From: Saccharopolyspora gregorii
GTDB lineage: Bacteria > Actinomycetota > Actinomycetes > Mycobacteriales > Pseudonocardiaceae
DNA: 64,000 bases
Assembly (NCBI RefSeq): GCF_024734405.1
Contig: NZ_CP059556.1
Location: forward strand, 2,480,001-2,544,000
Direction: 5' to 3'
Both the position numbers and the translations under genes were made by a program. The first letter of the stretch is position 1, and every line of letters starts with the position of its first letter. The notes under the pieces are model-generated. The model made no database searches. It saw only the letters and a list, made by a program, of their open reading frames with translations, and was not told the origin of the DNA. Positions 24,764-33,957 of this stretch are shown piece by piece.

Positions 24764-25276
24764 GTGTCGGAGCGGGCGCTGCGGATCTCGGGCGTGGCAG
24801 GAGTGTCCCACCACCAGTTCTTCCTGTTCGACGCGCGTACCGGCATCGAGGACGTGCGGCGGCCGTCTTGGCGCGAGGGCGCCGGCCTCGCGGCCGCGGA
24901 GCCCGGGTTGCTGGCGCTGTGCACGGGTATCCACACCGGATCGATCGCCTTGGCGGTGGAGCTCTGGGACGGCGCCCCGCCGCACGAACCCGGCTGGGAG
25001 GACGTGGTGGAGGTTCCGCTGCGCGTGTCGCCGGGCGAGCTGCGGGTGGGCCTGCTGCTGGAGGAGCCCCCGCCCGAGCTGCGGGCGCCGCTGCCGATCG
25101 GAGGCCCGCGGTGCCGCGCCCGCGTGCACGCCACCGGCCGGGACGTGGCCTACGACGGCGTCGCGTTCGAGCCGGTCGAGGAGCACCTGGTGCAGCTGTG
25201 GGAGACCGAGGTCGAGGACCCGATCCGCGTGCTGCGGGCGACGAGCGGCTGCGCGACCCGGCGGCTGGTGCGGTGA
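24764..25276 (+). CDS. hypothetical protein, possibly ComJ-like
   Basis: The 170-residue protein starts at GTG 24764 with GGAGGAGGG upstream. Visible features are VSHHQFFLFDARTG near the N-terminus, LALCTGIHTGSIALAVELWDG in the middle, and an alternating beta pattern (VVEVPLRVSPGELRVGLLLEE). No signal peptide or membrane segment is seen. The order of a S-x-H-Q-F-x-x-x-D start and a later VPFxV-type strand faintly recalls the B. subtilis ComJ/Nin family, but similarity is weak and I do not assign the function. It is the only apparently intact gene in a decayed stretch. Confidence 0.6.
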   Translation: MSERALRISGVAGVSHHQFFLFDARTGIEDVRRPSWREGAGLAAAEPGLLALCTGIHTGSIALAVELWDGAPPHEPGWEDVVEVPLRVSPGELRVGLLLEEPPPELRAPLPIGGPRCRARVHATGRDVAYDGVAFEPVEEHLVQLWETEVEDPIRVLRATSGCATRRLVR

Positions 25277-25388
25277 GCGGACCGCCGGTGCGCGGGACGA
25301 TCGCTGACCGCCGCCCGGCCCGGGCGTGGTCACGAACGCGCGGTGACGAGTGGATCCGGTGAGCGGGCACGCCTGCCGGCCTTGACGC

Positions 25389-25520
25389 GTGGAGTTGGTC
25401 CGCGCGCGGCGTGCTCGGGCTTTCCCCGAGCGAGCCGGCCAGTGGGGCATCGGCTCGAACAACCGCATGCTGCTCCACCACTTCGGTTCGCTGGACGCGC
25501 TGCTCGGCCCGGTGATCGAC
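25389..25520 (+). pseudogene. TetR-family regulator fragment
   Basis: About 30 residues (GIGSNNRMLLHHFGSLDALLGPVID) match the recognition helix and following turn of actinomycete TetR regulators, whose usual form is close to GTSDRMLLYHFGSRDGLL. The earlier HTH helix and the ligand domain are absent. It runs directly into an aldehyde dehydrogenase remnant. Confidence 0.5.
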
Positions 25521-25524
25521 GAGA

Positions 25525-25835
25525 GCTCGGCGGCAAGGCCCCGGTGGTGGTGTTCGAGGCGCCGACCTGGCCGCCGTCGCGGAAACGCCGCGCACCGCGT
25601 CGTTCTGGAACTCCGGGCAGGAGTGCGGTGCCGCGTGCTGGTGCACGAATCGGTGGCGGCGGAGCTCGCCGGGCACCTCGTGCGCGAGGCCGCGACGCTC
25701 GCCACCGGTGAGCCCGCGCTGGACGCCGCGGAACTGGGCCCGCTGGTGTCCCAAGGCGCACTTCGACCGGGTGCGCGGCTACCTGGAGCGCGCAGCGGGA
25801 CGGGGCACGCGCCGCGCTCGGCGGCGAACCTCGGG
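25525..25835 (+). pseudogene. aldehyde dehydrogenase remnant in three frames
   Basis: GGKAPVVVFE in one frame, then FWNSGQECGA (the catalytic Cys region) and CRVLVHESVAAELAGHLVREA, then LGPLVS in a second frame, and AHFDRVRGYLERA in a third match consecutive parts of an aminobutyraldehyde-type dehydrogenase. The N-terminal half and the end are missing and there are at least two frameshifts. The remaining stretch to 26407 holds no gene I can support. Confidence 0.6.
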
Positions 25836-26407
25836 GGTCTCCTCGCCGCGGGACCGTTCGCGCCGGTGGCTCCGCCACGGCCCGGAACGCCGTCCGCACG
25901 GGGAGAACGCCGAGGCACCCGCGGCGCGGCCGGTCGGGTCACCGGTGCGGAGGGGATGAAATCGCTCTGCTGGGGAGGAATCGGGCACCACCGTGCTCGC
26001 CGGTGGGGGATTTCCCGTGCGTGGCGGGGAATTCTGCCGTCCGCGGTACCGCCACCTGGTCCAATGACCGATGGCCGGGGCGTGGCGGGTGGTCGGCGCG
26101 GCGTGCTTCATGGCAGGAATCTGCCTGCGCCGCAACGGTTTTCTCGCTTCGGGTGCATCCGCGGGTCGTCGGCCGCCGCGGCGATTTCCCCGGGGTTCTC
26201 TCTCCGATGCGCACCGTCGACCGCCGAAAGGGTTGACTACCCCGCGCGACTCTGCCAAGTTTTCGGTCGCTGCGTTCGAAATATGAACACAGGTGGAGGT
26301 GTTGTCCTTCGAGGACGGCTCGCCGCCGCGGCCGTCCACCGACGCTCGCGATCGCGTTTCCGAGCCGTGCCACGTCGAATCACGCCGACCGCCGGAGAGG
26401 GACGACG

Positions 26408-27904
26408 TTGTCCGAACCCAGGAGTGGCCGCCCGTCCGCGGGCGCGCGCAGGATCCGCGAAGAGGACTGCCTCGTCGTCGACAGACCCGCGCTCGTCCGC
26501 GCGCAGCTCGGCGCCGGCGTGGGCAACTTCATCGAGTGGTACGACATCGGGGTCTACGGCTACCTCGCCGTCACCCTGACCCAGGTGTTCACCGCGGGCA
26601 TGGACGAACGGCTCGGGCTGCTGGTGACGCTGCTCGGGTTCGCCGTGTCGTTCCTGGTGCGACCGCTCGGCGGGATGATCCTCGGGCCGCTCGGGGACCG
26701 GATCGGCCGCCGCAAGGTCATGTTCTTCACCATCGCGCTGATGGCGGTGGCCACCACGCTGATCGGCCTGCTGCCGGGCACGGAGCAGATCGGCGCCTGG
26801 GCCGTGGTGCTGCTCTACCTGCTGCGCATCGCGCAAGGCTTCTCCACCGGTGGCGAGTACTCCGGTGCGCTCACCTACGTCGCGGAGTTCTCCCCGGACC
26901 GGACCCGCGGCTTCTGGACCTCGCTGCTCAACAGCGGTTCGCAGCTCGGCTTCGCCGCGGGCGCCGGTGTGGTCGCCGCGACCTCCGGCATCACCACCCA
27001 CTTCTGGGGCCAGGACGCCATGGTCAACGGCGGCTGGCGGATCCCGTTCCTGCTGGCGTTCGTCCTCGGCGCCGTCGCGCTGCTGCTGCGCAGCCGCATC
27101 GAGGAGTCCCCGAGCTTCGAGGCGGCCAAGGTGAAGACCGCCGAGCAGGCGGCGAACCCGCTGTTCGTGCGGCACAACCTGCCGGGGGTCTTCAAGTTCT
27201 ACTGGCCGCAGGTCGTGGTCGGGCTCGCCCTGATCGGTGCCGACGGCGCGTCCTCGTACACGTTGACCAGCTACATGCCGACCTACCTCGAAGTCGAGGT
27301 CGGCATCGCCACGACGCACACCGCGATCGCCACCGTCGCCGTCCTGCTGCTGCAGGCCGTGCTGCTTCCCGTGTTCGGGCGCATGTCCGACAAGCTCGGG
27401 CGCCGTCCCGTGTACCTGATGGCGGCCATCGGCAACCTGGTGCTGCTGCTGCCCGCCTTCGCGCTGATGCGGGTCGGCGCGCCGTGGGCGCTGTACGTCG
27501 CGCTGGGTCTCGTGATGATCCCGTCGACGCTGTTCCTGTGCATGAACGCGGCCGTGATGGCCGAGCTGTACCCGACCGCGTCGCGGTACTGCGCCGTCGG
27601 GTTCACCCAGAACACGGCGACCTCGCTGTTCGGCGGCACCGTGCCGCTGGTCTCGCAGCTGCTGGTGGAGCTGACCGGCAACACCTACGCGCCCGCGTTC
27701 TACGTGATGTTCTTCTCCGCGATCGCGCTCGTCGCGGTGCTGTTCATGCGGGAGTCCGCGGCGCGTCCGCTGCTGGGCTCGGTTCCGGTCGTGGCCAGCG
27801 CCGCGGAGGCCCGCGAACTGGTCGAGGGCCAGGACGAGAACGAGCGCCTGGACACCTCGACGATGCTCCTGGCGCCCCCGCCGCCCGTCGAAGAGCGCAC
27901 CTGA
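26408..27904 (+). CDS. MFS transporter, metabolite:H+ symporter (MHS) type
   Basis: The 498-residue product starts at TTG 26408 after GAGAGGGA. TM1 GVGNFIEWYDIGVYGYLAVTL, loop GDRIGRRKVMFF, RIAQGFSTGGEYSGALTYVAE after TM4, and GRMSDKLGRRPV in the second half place it in the MHS importers with ProP and ShiA. It has an extended charged C-terminus (ELVEGQDENERL). It lies just after the decayed region that contains dehydrogenase remnants, so it may be the surviving transporter of a lost catabolic operon (inference). The substrate is unknown. Confidence 0.88.
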   Translation: MSEPRSGRPSAGARRIREEDCLVVDRPALVRAQLGAGVGNFIEWYDIGVYGYLAVTLTQVFTAGMDERLGLLVTLLGFAVSFLVRPLGGMILGPLGDRIGRRKVMFFTIALMAVATTLIGLLPGTEQIGAWAVVLLYLLRIAQGFSTGGEYSGALTYVAEFSPDRTRGFWTSLLNSGSQLGFAAGAGVVAATSGITTHFWGQDAMVNGGWRIPFLLAFVLGAVALLLRSRIEESPSFEAAKVKTAEQAANPLFVRHNLPGVFKFYWPQVVVGLALIGADGASSYTLTSYMPTYLEVEVGIATTHTAIATVAVLLLQAVLLPVFGRMSDKLGRRPVYLMAAIGNLVLLLPAFALMRVGAPWALYVALGLVMIPSTLFLCMNAAVMAELYPTASRYCAVGFTQNTATSLFGGTVPLVSQLLVELTGNTYAPAFYVMFFSAIALVAVLFMRESAARPLLGSVPVVASAAEARELVEGQDENERLDTSTMLLAPPPPVEERT

Positions 27905-27955
27905 GCCGTGCCGGTTCCGCCGCCGCCGATCCGCGGCGGCGGGCCGGCGCGGCCG

Positions 27956-28057
27956 GGGCGTGCTGACGGCTAGGGCGTGCTGTCGGCCGGGGCGTGCTGA
28001 CGGCTAGGACGTGTTGACGGCTAGGACGTGCTGTCGGCCCGGACGCCCTGTCGGCCG
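27956..28057 (+). repeat. 17-bp tandem repeat, six units
   Basis: There are six head-to-tail units of 17 bp with consensus GGNCGTGCTGWCGGCYA. Units 1 and 3 are identical and the last two are more diverged; a seventh, weak unit may follow to 28074. It fills the gap between the MFS gene and the alcohol dehydrogenase gene. Unit length is not a multiple of the helical repeat and the array is not in a coding frame. Confidence 0.85.
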
Positions 28058-28146
28058 GACCCCCGCGTCGGCCCGGGCGCACTGATTGACCGCGGCCGCC
28101 GCCGGGTAGGCGAGGGGCGTCGTCCCCGGCGCGCGGAGGTGGTCGT

Positions 28147-29328
28147 GTGAAGGCGTTGACCTGGCAAGGACCCCGGCAGGTGGAGGTGCGGGACGTTCCC
28201 GACCCGCGGCTGGAGGAGCCGACCGACGCGGTCGTGCGCATCACCAGCACCGCGATCTGCGGCTCGGACCTGCACCTCTACGAAGTGCTCACCCCGTTCA
28301 TGACCCCCGGTGACGTCCTCGGTCACGAGCCGATGGGCGTCGTGGAGGAGGTCGGCTCGGCGGTGGAGCACATCCGGCCGGGAGACCGGGTGGTGGTGCC
28401 GTTCAACATCTCCTGCGGGCACTGCTGGATGTGCTCGCGCGGCTGGTACGCGCAGTGCGAGACCACCCAGGTCCGCGACCAGGGCACCGGTGCGCCGCTG
28501 TTCGGCTACAGCGAGCTCTACGGCAGCGTCCCCGGCGGGCAGGCCGAGCTGATGCGGGTGCCGCAGGCGCAGTTCGGCCCGATCAAGGTGCCCGAGGGAC
28601 CGCCGGACGTGCAGTTCCTGTACCTCTCGGACGTGCTGCCGACCGCGTGGCAGGCCGTCGAGTACGCCGACGTCCCGCCGGAGGGCAGCGTCGCGGTGTT
28701 CGGGCTCGGCCCGATCGGCCAGCTGTGCTGCCGCATCGCCGCGCACCGCGGGTTCCGCCCGATCGGCGTCGACCTGGTCCCGGAACGGCTGGACATGGCG
28801 CGGCGCCGCGGGATCGAGACCGTCGACGCGTCCGAAGTGGACTCCCCGGCGGACCGCATCCGGGAGCTGACCGACGGGCGCGGCACCGACTCGGTGATCG
28901 ACGCCGTCGGGATGGAGGCGCACGGCTCCCCGGTCGGGGAGCTCGCGCAGAAGATCGCCAGTGCGCTGCCCAGCGGGATCGGCGGGCCGATGATGGAGAA
29001 GGCCGGGGTGGACCGCCTCGCCGTCCTGCACCAGTGCATGGACGCGGTGCGCCGCGCGGGCACGATCTCGCTCAGCGGCGTCTACGGCGGCATGGCCGAT
29101 CCGGTGCCGATGCTGACGCTGTTCGACAAGGGCGTGGCGGTGAAGATGGGGCAGGCGCACGTGAAGCGGTGGATCGACGACCTGATGCCGCTGGTCGGTG
29201 ACGAGTCCGATCCGCTCGGCGTGCACGACCTGGCGACCCACGACCTGCCGCTGGAGGAGGCCCCGCACGCCTACGAGCTGTTCCAGAAGAAGCAGGACGA
29301 CGCGATCAAGATCGTGCTGGAACCGTAG
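28147..29328 (+). CDS. zinc-dependent alcohol/formaldehyde dehydrogenase-like MDR protein
   Basis: The 393-residue product has the catalytic zinc ligands in TAICGSDLHLYE and GHEPMGVVEEVG, the structural zinc cluster (CGHCWMCSRGWYAQC), and a Rossmann fold SVAVFGLGPIGQLCCRIA near residue 184. Its length and the long insertion before the C-terminus match the glutathione-independent formaldehyde dehydrogenase-like group. Activity on formaldehyde itself is not certain. GTG 28147 follows GGAGGTGG. A short minus-strand gene follows, and a tandem repeat precedes the gene. Confidence 0.85.
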   Translation: MKALTWQGPRQVEVRDVPDPRLEEPTDAVVRITSTAICGSDLHLYEVLTPFMTPGDVLGHEPMGVVEEVGSAVEHIRPGDRVVVPFNISCGHCWMCSRGWYAQCETTQVRDQGTGAPLFGYSELYGSVPGGQAELMRVPQAQFGPIKVPEGPPDVQFLYLSDVLPTAWQAVEYADVPPEGSVAVFGLGPIGQLCCRIAAHRGFRPIGVDLVPERLDMARRRGIETVDASEVDSPADRIRELTDGRGTDSVIDAVGMEAHGSPVGELAQKIASALPSGIGGPMMEKAGVDRLAVLHQCMDAVRRAGTISLSGVYGGMADPVPMLTLFDKGVAVKMGQAHVKRWIDDLMPLVGDESDPLGVHDLATHDLPLEEAPHAYELFQKKQDDAIKIVLEP

Positions 29329-29397
29329 CCGCGGGTCCGGATCGGGTTGCGCGCCGCGTCGACCTCATCGGGCGCGACTCGACGCGGCGGTGCCGCC

Positions 29398-29577
29398 TCA
29401 CCAGTGCGGGAGCGCCTTGCCGGCGGCGTCGCGCTGGTCCTCCACCCAGGAGGCGGCGACGAGGCCTTCGGCGAACAGCTGCACCGCGACGTGGTCGGCC
29501 GTCCGCCGGTCCGGCAGCGAATCCGCGAACACCCGCCCGGCACCGCCGGCCTCGCGCGCGTACAACACCCTGAACAT
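29398..29577 (-). CDS. small conserved hypothetical protein
   Basis: This 59-residue protein (MFRVLYAREAGGAGRVFADS through DAAGKALPHW) is predicted soluble with alternating strands and helices. GGAGC stands before ATG 29577. It lies 21 bp after the MFS gene end on the same strand, so the two could share a transcript. No family is recognised and the call rests on codon use, ribosome site and position. Confidence 0.55.
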   Translation of the reverse strand: MFRVLYAREAGGAGRVFADSLPDRRTADHVAVQLFAEGLVAASWVEDQRDAAGKALPHW

Positions 29578-29598
29578 GCCTGCTCCTGATCGTCCGGT

Positions 29599-30852
29599 TC
29601 ACCGCTGGAGGTCGTAACCGCGCCGTTCGTCCGCACCCGGGCCCTGCTGCGGCGCGTCCACGGCCTCGGCAGGGGAGCGCGGGGTCCGGCCTCCGAAGAG
29701 CAGCACCGCGAGGGCTGCGGCGGCCAGGGCCGCGGACAGGCCCGCGAAGCCGGTGGCGAAGGTGGCGGCGCCAGCGGCGACGCCGAGCAGCAGCGAACCG
29801 AGCCCCGTCCCCGAGTCGAAGCCGATGTTCCACGCCACTGACGTCGTGTGCCGGTTCGCCGTCCCGGCGCGGTCGAACGCCTGCACCAGGGTGACGCTCT
29901 GCAACCCGCCGTAGGCGACGCCCAGCAGCAGCATCCCGGCGAGCAGGGTGGTGGTGCCGGGGGCGGGCCCGACGGCCAGCGTGATCAGCAGCAGCCCGGC
30001 GGACCCGCTCACCGCCAGCGCGAAGTTGATCGGGCGCGGCGGGAACCGGTCCACGAGCATCCCGCAGCCCCAGCGCGCGACCGCGGCGGTCGCGGTGGTG
30101 GCGAGCAGGGCGGCGGTGGCCAGCGCGGGCGTCGGGGTGAACTGCGGGGCGAAGGTGAGCACGGCACCGCCGCTGGAGGTGACCAGCAGCAGCAGGACCA
30201 GCGGGAGCGCGATGCGCCGCAGCACCGCGGTCGCGGGCTCGTCGCGCTCACCGGACCGGGCGGGTTCGTCGACGCGCGCCGCGACCGCACGCCCCAGCCC
30301 GCGCGTCCACGGCAGCGCCAGCACGGGCAGCGCACCGCAGGCGAGGACCGCGGGCAGGCCGATCGCGCTGACCAGCCAGGGAGCGGCCGGCGTGAGCAGC
30401 ACCTGCGGAACGGCGATCGCCAGCCCGTACAACCCGATCGCCGCACCCTGCTTCCCGCGCGGGGCCAGCACGGCCACGGCCGTGGACCCGCACACGGTGA
30501 GGATGCCGAACCCGAGCCCGCGCAGCGCGGTGGTGCCCAGCACCGCGGGCAGCTGATCGCTCAGCGCCTGCAGCGGCGCGGGCAGCCCGAGCAGGAGCGC
30601 GCCGAGCGCGAGCGTCCACGTCCAGCCGATCCGCCGCAGCACCGCCCGGACGCAGAGCTGGGCGAGCACCGTCGCCGCCATCAGCACCGCGGTGACCAGC
30701 CCGGAACCGAACTCGTCCGCCCCGCCGCGCAGCGCCCACACCGGCGACACCGGCACCAGCAGGGCGAACCCGGCGAAGCAGCAGAGGACCACCAGCAGCA
30801 GGTGCGGCATGGCGGGATCGCTCAGGACGGAACGTTCGGCGCGTGACGACAT
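29599..30852 (-). CDS. MFS transporter
   Basis: The 417-residue product has twelve predicted helices. RRIGWTWTLALGALLL lies at the loop-2/3 site, GLGFGILTVCGSTAVAVLAP in TM4 region resembles drug-efflux-type MFS proteins, and RWGCGMLVDRFPPRPINFAL is the second-half signature. SFDSG-like and charge-rich tails are cytoplasmic. GGAGG lies about 13 bases upstream of ATG 30852, which is far, so the exact start is uncertain. The 373 bp upstream (30853-31225) show no gene. Efflux is more likely than uptake, but this is not proven. Confidence 0.78.
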   Translation of the reverse strand: MSSRAERSVLSDPAMPHLLLVVLCCFAGFALLVPVSPVWALRGGADEFGSGLVTAVLMAATVLAQLCVRAVLRRIGWTWTLALGALLLGLPAPLQALSDQLPAVLGTTALRGLGFGILTVCGSTAVAVLAPRGKQGAAIGLYGLAIAVPQVLLTPAAPWLVSAIGLPAVLACGALPVLALPWTRGLGRAVAARVDEPARSGERDEPATAVLRRIALPLVLLLLVTSSGGAVLTFAPQFTPTPALATAALLATTATAAVARWGCGMLVDRFPPRPINFALAVSGSAGLLLITLAVGPAPGTTTLLAGMLLLGVAYGGLQSVTLVQAFDRAGTANRHTTSVAWNIGFDSGTGLGSLLLGVAAGAATFATGFAGLSAALAAAALAVLLFGGRTPRSPAEAVDAPQQGPGADERRGYDLQR

Positions 30853-31205
30853 GGGGCTCGGTCGGTCCTCCGGTGCGACGGCGGCCTCCGGGCGGAGGCG
30901 GGTCCCCGCATTGCACCACGCGGACCGGATCCGGGACCCCGCCGTGAGACGTTCATCCCGGCGGCAGGGGGATTCCGGCGCCGCCCGCCCGCGGTTCGAG
31001 GCGGACGAGGGCGTCGGGGTTCGACGCCTCGCGCAGCTGCCGCGACCCCCGCGCCCGCTCGCCGGGCGGGCGCGGGGCTTTGCCGTCGCGGCCCGGGTCG
31101 GTGCGGACGGTGCCGAGGTGGTCGACCTCGTCGCGGGGCTCGGCGCCGCCCGCGCGAACGGAATTCCCTCTCCGCGAGCGGGATCGCGCCCGCACGATGC
31201 GGATT

Positions 31206-31221
31206 CCCGCCGCGCGGCGGG
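31206..31221. terminator. 16-bp GC palindrome after the aldarate operon
   Basis: CCCGCCGCGCGGCGGG is a perfect palindrome 4-20 bp after the stop of the last gene of the minus-strand aldarate operon. It is the probable operon terminator. Confidence 0.55.
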
Positions 31222-31225
31222 AACC

Positions 31226-32560
31226 TCAGGACGCGGTGAGTTCCGCGGTGCGGCGGCGGGCGGTGGACTTCAGCAGGGCGCACGCGCCGAGCGCGACGAC
31301 GCAGGTCGCGGCCACCACGTACAGGCCGCCGGAGACGCTGCCGGTGCGCTCCTGGACCTGGCCCATCAGGGTCGGCGCCACGAACCCGCCCAGGTTGCCG
31401 ATCGAGTTGATCAGCGCGAGGCCAGGCGCGGTGAGCGCCCCCACCAGGTACTGCTGCGGGATGACGAAGAAGGAGGACGCGGCGACCTTGAACCCGACGG
31501 TGGCCACGATCAGCATCACCACCGCGAGCAGCGGGTGCGCGAATCCGGCCACGGCGAGCCCGACGGCGGCGAGCACGAACCCGGAACCGAGCACGGTGCG
31601 CCGCGCCCCGGTGCGGTCGGAGATCCGGCCGGCCACCAGGATCGCGACGAACGCGGCCGCGAACGGCAGCACCGCGACGAGCCCGATGGTGATCTCGCCG
31701 AGCCCGCCGATGCGGCGCACGAAGCTCGGCAGCCAGAAGGTGACCGAGTACTGCGCCAGCTGCGCGGCGAAGTACACCAGGCAGAACAGCAGCATCTGCG
31801 GGTCGCGCAGCATGCTCCACCGGGACGGCTCCGGCGCGCCGCCGGACTTGGCGCGTTCCTCCTCGGCGAGCCGCTCGATCAGCGCCGTCTTCTCCGCGTC
31901 GCTGAGCCACGCCGCGTCGGCGGGCTTCGCTTCCAGAAAACGCCAGGCGACGAGTCCGATGAGGACGGCCGCGAGCCCTTCGACGAGGAACAACCACTGC
32001 CAGCCGTGCAATCCGCCGATGTCGTCCATGCTCAGCAACGCCCCGGACAGCGGACCGGCGAGCACGGCGGCGATGGTGGAGGCGGAGTACAACGCGGCGT
32101 TGGCCCGGCCGCGCACGGCGTTCGGGAACCACTGGGTGAAGTAGTAGAGGACACCGGCGAAGAACCCGGCTTCCGCGGCGCCGAGCAGCAACCGGAGCGC
32201 GTAGAGGATCCACTCGTTGTGCGCGAACATCATCGCGGCCGAGACCAGGCCCCAGCTGACCATGATGCGGGTCAGCCAGAGCTTCGCGCCGAACCGCTCC
32301 AGCAGGATGTTGCTGGGCACTTCGAAGACGGCGTAGGTGAGGAAGAACAGGCCCGCGCCGAGGCCGAACGCCGCGGCGCCGATGCCGGAGTCCGCTTCGA
32401 GCGCGTCCTTCGCGAACCCGATGTTGACCCGGTCGATGTAGTTCGCGACGAACATGATCATCACGAGCGGGACGAGCCTGCGGAACGCCTTGCGCAGCGC
32501 TCCGTCCAGGACCGGCGTCGTCGGTTCCTGCTCGCTGGCGTGCGGGGAAGAGGAGTGCAT
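31226..32560 (-). CDS. MFS transporter, anion:cation symporter family (sugar-acid uptake)
   Basis: The 444-residue product belongs to the ACS group of MFS proteins (hexuronate, glucarate, tartrate carriers). NYIDRVNIGFAKDALEAD in TM1, EVPSNILLERFGAKLWLTRIM at TM2/3, GAAEAGFFAGVLYYFTQWFP and RGRANAALYSASTIAAVLAGPLSG are its hallmarks. It is the last gene of the operon for aldarate breakdown, so uptake of glucarate or galactarate is the natural role. A terminator-like hairpin (32619-32669) lies between it and the dehydratase gene and may lower its expression. Confidence 0.88.
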   Translation of the reverse strand: MHSSSPHASEQEPTTPVLDGALRKAFRRLVPLVMIMFVANYIDRVNIGFAKDALEADSGIGAAAFGLGAGLFFLTYAVFEVPSNILLERFGAKLWLTRIMVSWGLVSAAMMFAHNEWILYALRLLLGAAEAGFFAGVLYYFTQWFPNAVRGRANAALYSASTIAAVLAGPLSGALLSMDDIGGLHGWQWLFLVEGLAAVLIGLVAWRFLEAKPADAAWLSDAEKTALIERLAEEERAKSGGAPEPSRWSMLRDPQMLLFCLVYFAAQLAQYSVTFWLPSFVRRIGGLGEITIGLVAVLPFAAAFVAILVAGRISDRTGARRTVLGSGFVLAAVGLAVAGFAHPLLAVVMLIVATVGFKVAASSFFVIPQQYLVGALTAPGLALINSIGNLGGFVAPTLMGQVQERTGSVSGGLYVVAATCVVALGACALLKSTARRRTAELTAS

Positions 32561-32618
32561 CGTTGCACCTGCCTTCGTACGGGGGAGGAGGGGCGCGCGG
32601 TCGCGCCGAGGTCCCCGG

Positions 32619-32669
32619 AGGTGGACGGCCCATCGGCCCCGTCCCGGCGGCCCGGTGGGCCGTCCACCT
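32619..32669. terminator. 14-bp stem hairpin inside the aldarate operon
   Basis: AGGTGGACGGCCCA (32619-32632) pairs perfectly with TGGGCCGTCCACCT (32656-32669). It sits in the 135-bp gap between the dehydratase and transporter genes, both on the minus strand. It could be a partial terminator or an mRNA stabiliser. Confidence 0.65.
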
Positions 32670-32695
32670 GGGGAGGTTCGTCGGGGACGGGCGGA

Positions 32696-33880
32696 TCAGT
32701 CCTGGTCGGTGACGGTGACGCTGGCGGTGGTGCGCTTCGCGATCAGGTCCGCGTCGTAGCTGACGCCGATGCCGGGGCCGGTCGGGACGGGCAGCGTGCC
32801 GTCCGCGCCGATGGAGGTGTACGCGTCGGTGTAGCCGCAGGTGTAGATCTCCGGGGACGGGTCGGCCAGCTGCGGTGACACGTTCGCGACCTCGTACATC
32901 GAGGTGGCCTGCATGGACGCGACCAGGTGCCGGTGGATCGGGCTGGGCCCGTGCACCTCCACGTTGACGCCGAGGGATTCGGCGAACTTGATGGTCTTCA
33001 GGCAGCCGGTGATGCCGAGGTCGAAGTGCGAGTCGACGCGCAGCAGGTCGGTGCCGCCCGCGAGCAGGAAGTCGGCCTTCGCCTCCCGCCCGGCCACGTG
33101 CTCGGTCTGCAGGATCGGGATGTCCAGCGCCTCGCGGAGCTTGCGGTGCGCGAACGCGCCGATGCCCAGCGGCCGCATCGGGTCCTCGTACCAGCGGAAT
33201 CCCGCGTCCTGACAGGCCTTTCCGACGAAGATGGCGTCGGAGAGCGAGTCGAACACGCACGCCGGGTCGAGCATCAGCTCGGTCCGCTCGCCCAGGTGCT
33301 CGCGCAGGTGCGCGACGTTCTCGGCCTCCTCCCACTTGTCGCCCTCGTGCCAGCTGTGCATCTTGAAGCCGGTCCAGCCGAGTTCGCGCAGCTCGGCGAA
33401 GAACGCCACCACCGATTCCTTGTCGGAGAGGCTGCCGACGCGGTCACCGTTGACGCTGGAGGCGTAGGCGCGGACGCGTTCCCGCCCGCCGCCGAGCAGT
33501 TCGGTCAACGAGGCGCCGTACACCTTGCCCGCCAGGTCCCACAGCGCGTTGTCCAGGAAGCACAGCCCGTAGGAGTGCGCGGGCCGGGACAGCCTGCGCC
33601 CGGCCCGCAGGATGCGCTCGCGGGCGTGCCACGGCCGCCCGATGGCGACCCGGGCGACGTCGGCGGCCTGCTGGGCCGACCCGTTCACGGCGTGGTTGGC
33701 GTACTCGCCGACGTGCCCGTCGGTGGTGTGCACCCGGACCAGCAGCACGCCGCGCTTCCCGACCACGCCGGGCTGGTGGTACCAGGAACCGGCGCGGGCG
33801 TCGACGTCGAAGGTGCGGGTGTAGCCGGGGGTGTCGACGTCGAACTGGACGACCTCGACCTTGTCGATCAGCGTGCTCAC
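32696..33880 (-). CDS. enolase-superfamily sugar-acid dehydratase (probable aldarate dehydratase)
   Basis: This is a 394-residue mandelate racemase/muconate lactonizing-type enzyme. Metal ligands are seen as Asp in LMLDPACVFD, Glu in WYEDPM, and Glu in LQTEHVAG. The Asp-His dyad is in LRVDSHFDLG and VEVHGPSP. On the other face the usual K-x-K is K-x-H (GFKMHSWHEG), a variation that narrows the reaction but does not define it. Neighbours convert the product of glucarate or galactarate dehydration to 2-oxoglutarate, so dehydration of one of these acids is the most likely role. GTG 33880 follows AGAGGAG. It is distinctly shorter than E. coli GudD. Confidence 0.82.
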   Translation of the reverse strand: MSTLIDKVEVVQFDVDTPGYTRTFDVDARAGSWYHQPGVVGKRGVLLVRVHTTDGHVGEYANHAVNGSAQQAADVARVAIGRPWHARERILRAGRRLSRPAHSYGLCFLDNALWDLAGKVYGASLTELLGGGRERVRAYASSVNGDRVGSLSDKESVVAFFAELRELGWTGFKMHSWHEGDKWEEAENVAHLREHLGERTELMLDPACVFDSLSDAIFVGKACQDAGFRWYEDPMRPLGIGAFAHRKLREALDIPILQTEHVAGREAKADFLLAGGTDLLRVDSHFDLGITGCLKTIKFAESLGVNVEVHGPSPIHRHLVASMQATSMYEVANVSPQLADPSPEIYTCGYTDAYTSIGADGTLPVPTGPGIGVSYDADLIAKRTTASVTVTDQD

Positions 33881-33957
33881 GGTGGATCTCCTCTCAGCGC
33901 CCGTCTTCGGGCTCGTGCTGCGGCGGCGCGACCGGCGCGCGGGTGGTGCGGTGGGCG

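Noticed and set aside
27956-28057. CRISPR array
   Set aside because: Units are directly adjacent 17-mers with no unique spacers and no cas genes nearby, so this is a simple tandem repeat.
30953-31195. 80-codon minus-strand frame before the aldarate operon end
   Set aside because: Arg/Gly-rich, no ribosome site, and it overlaps the proposed terminator region.
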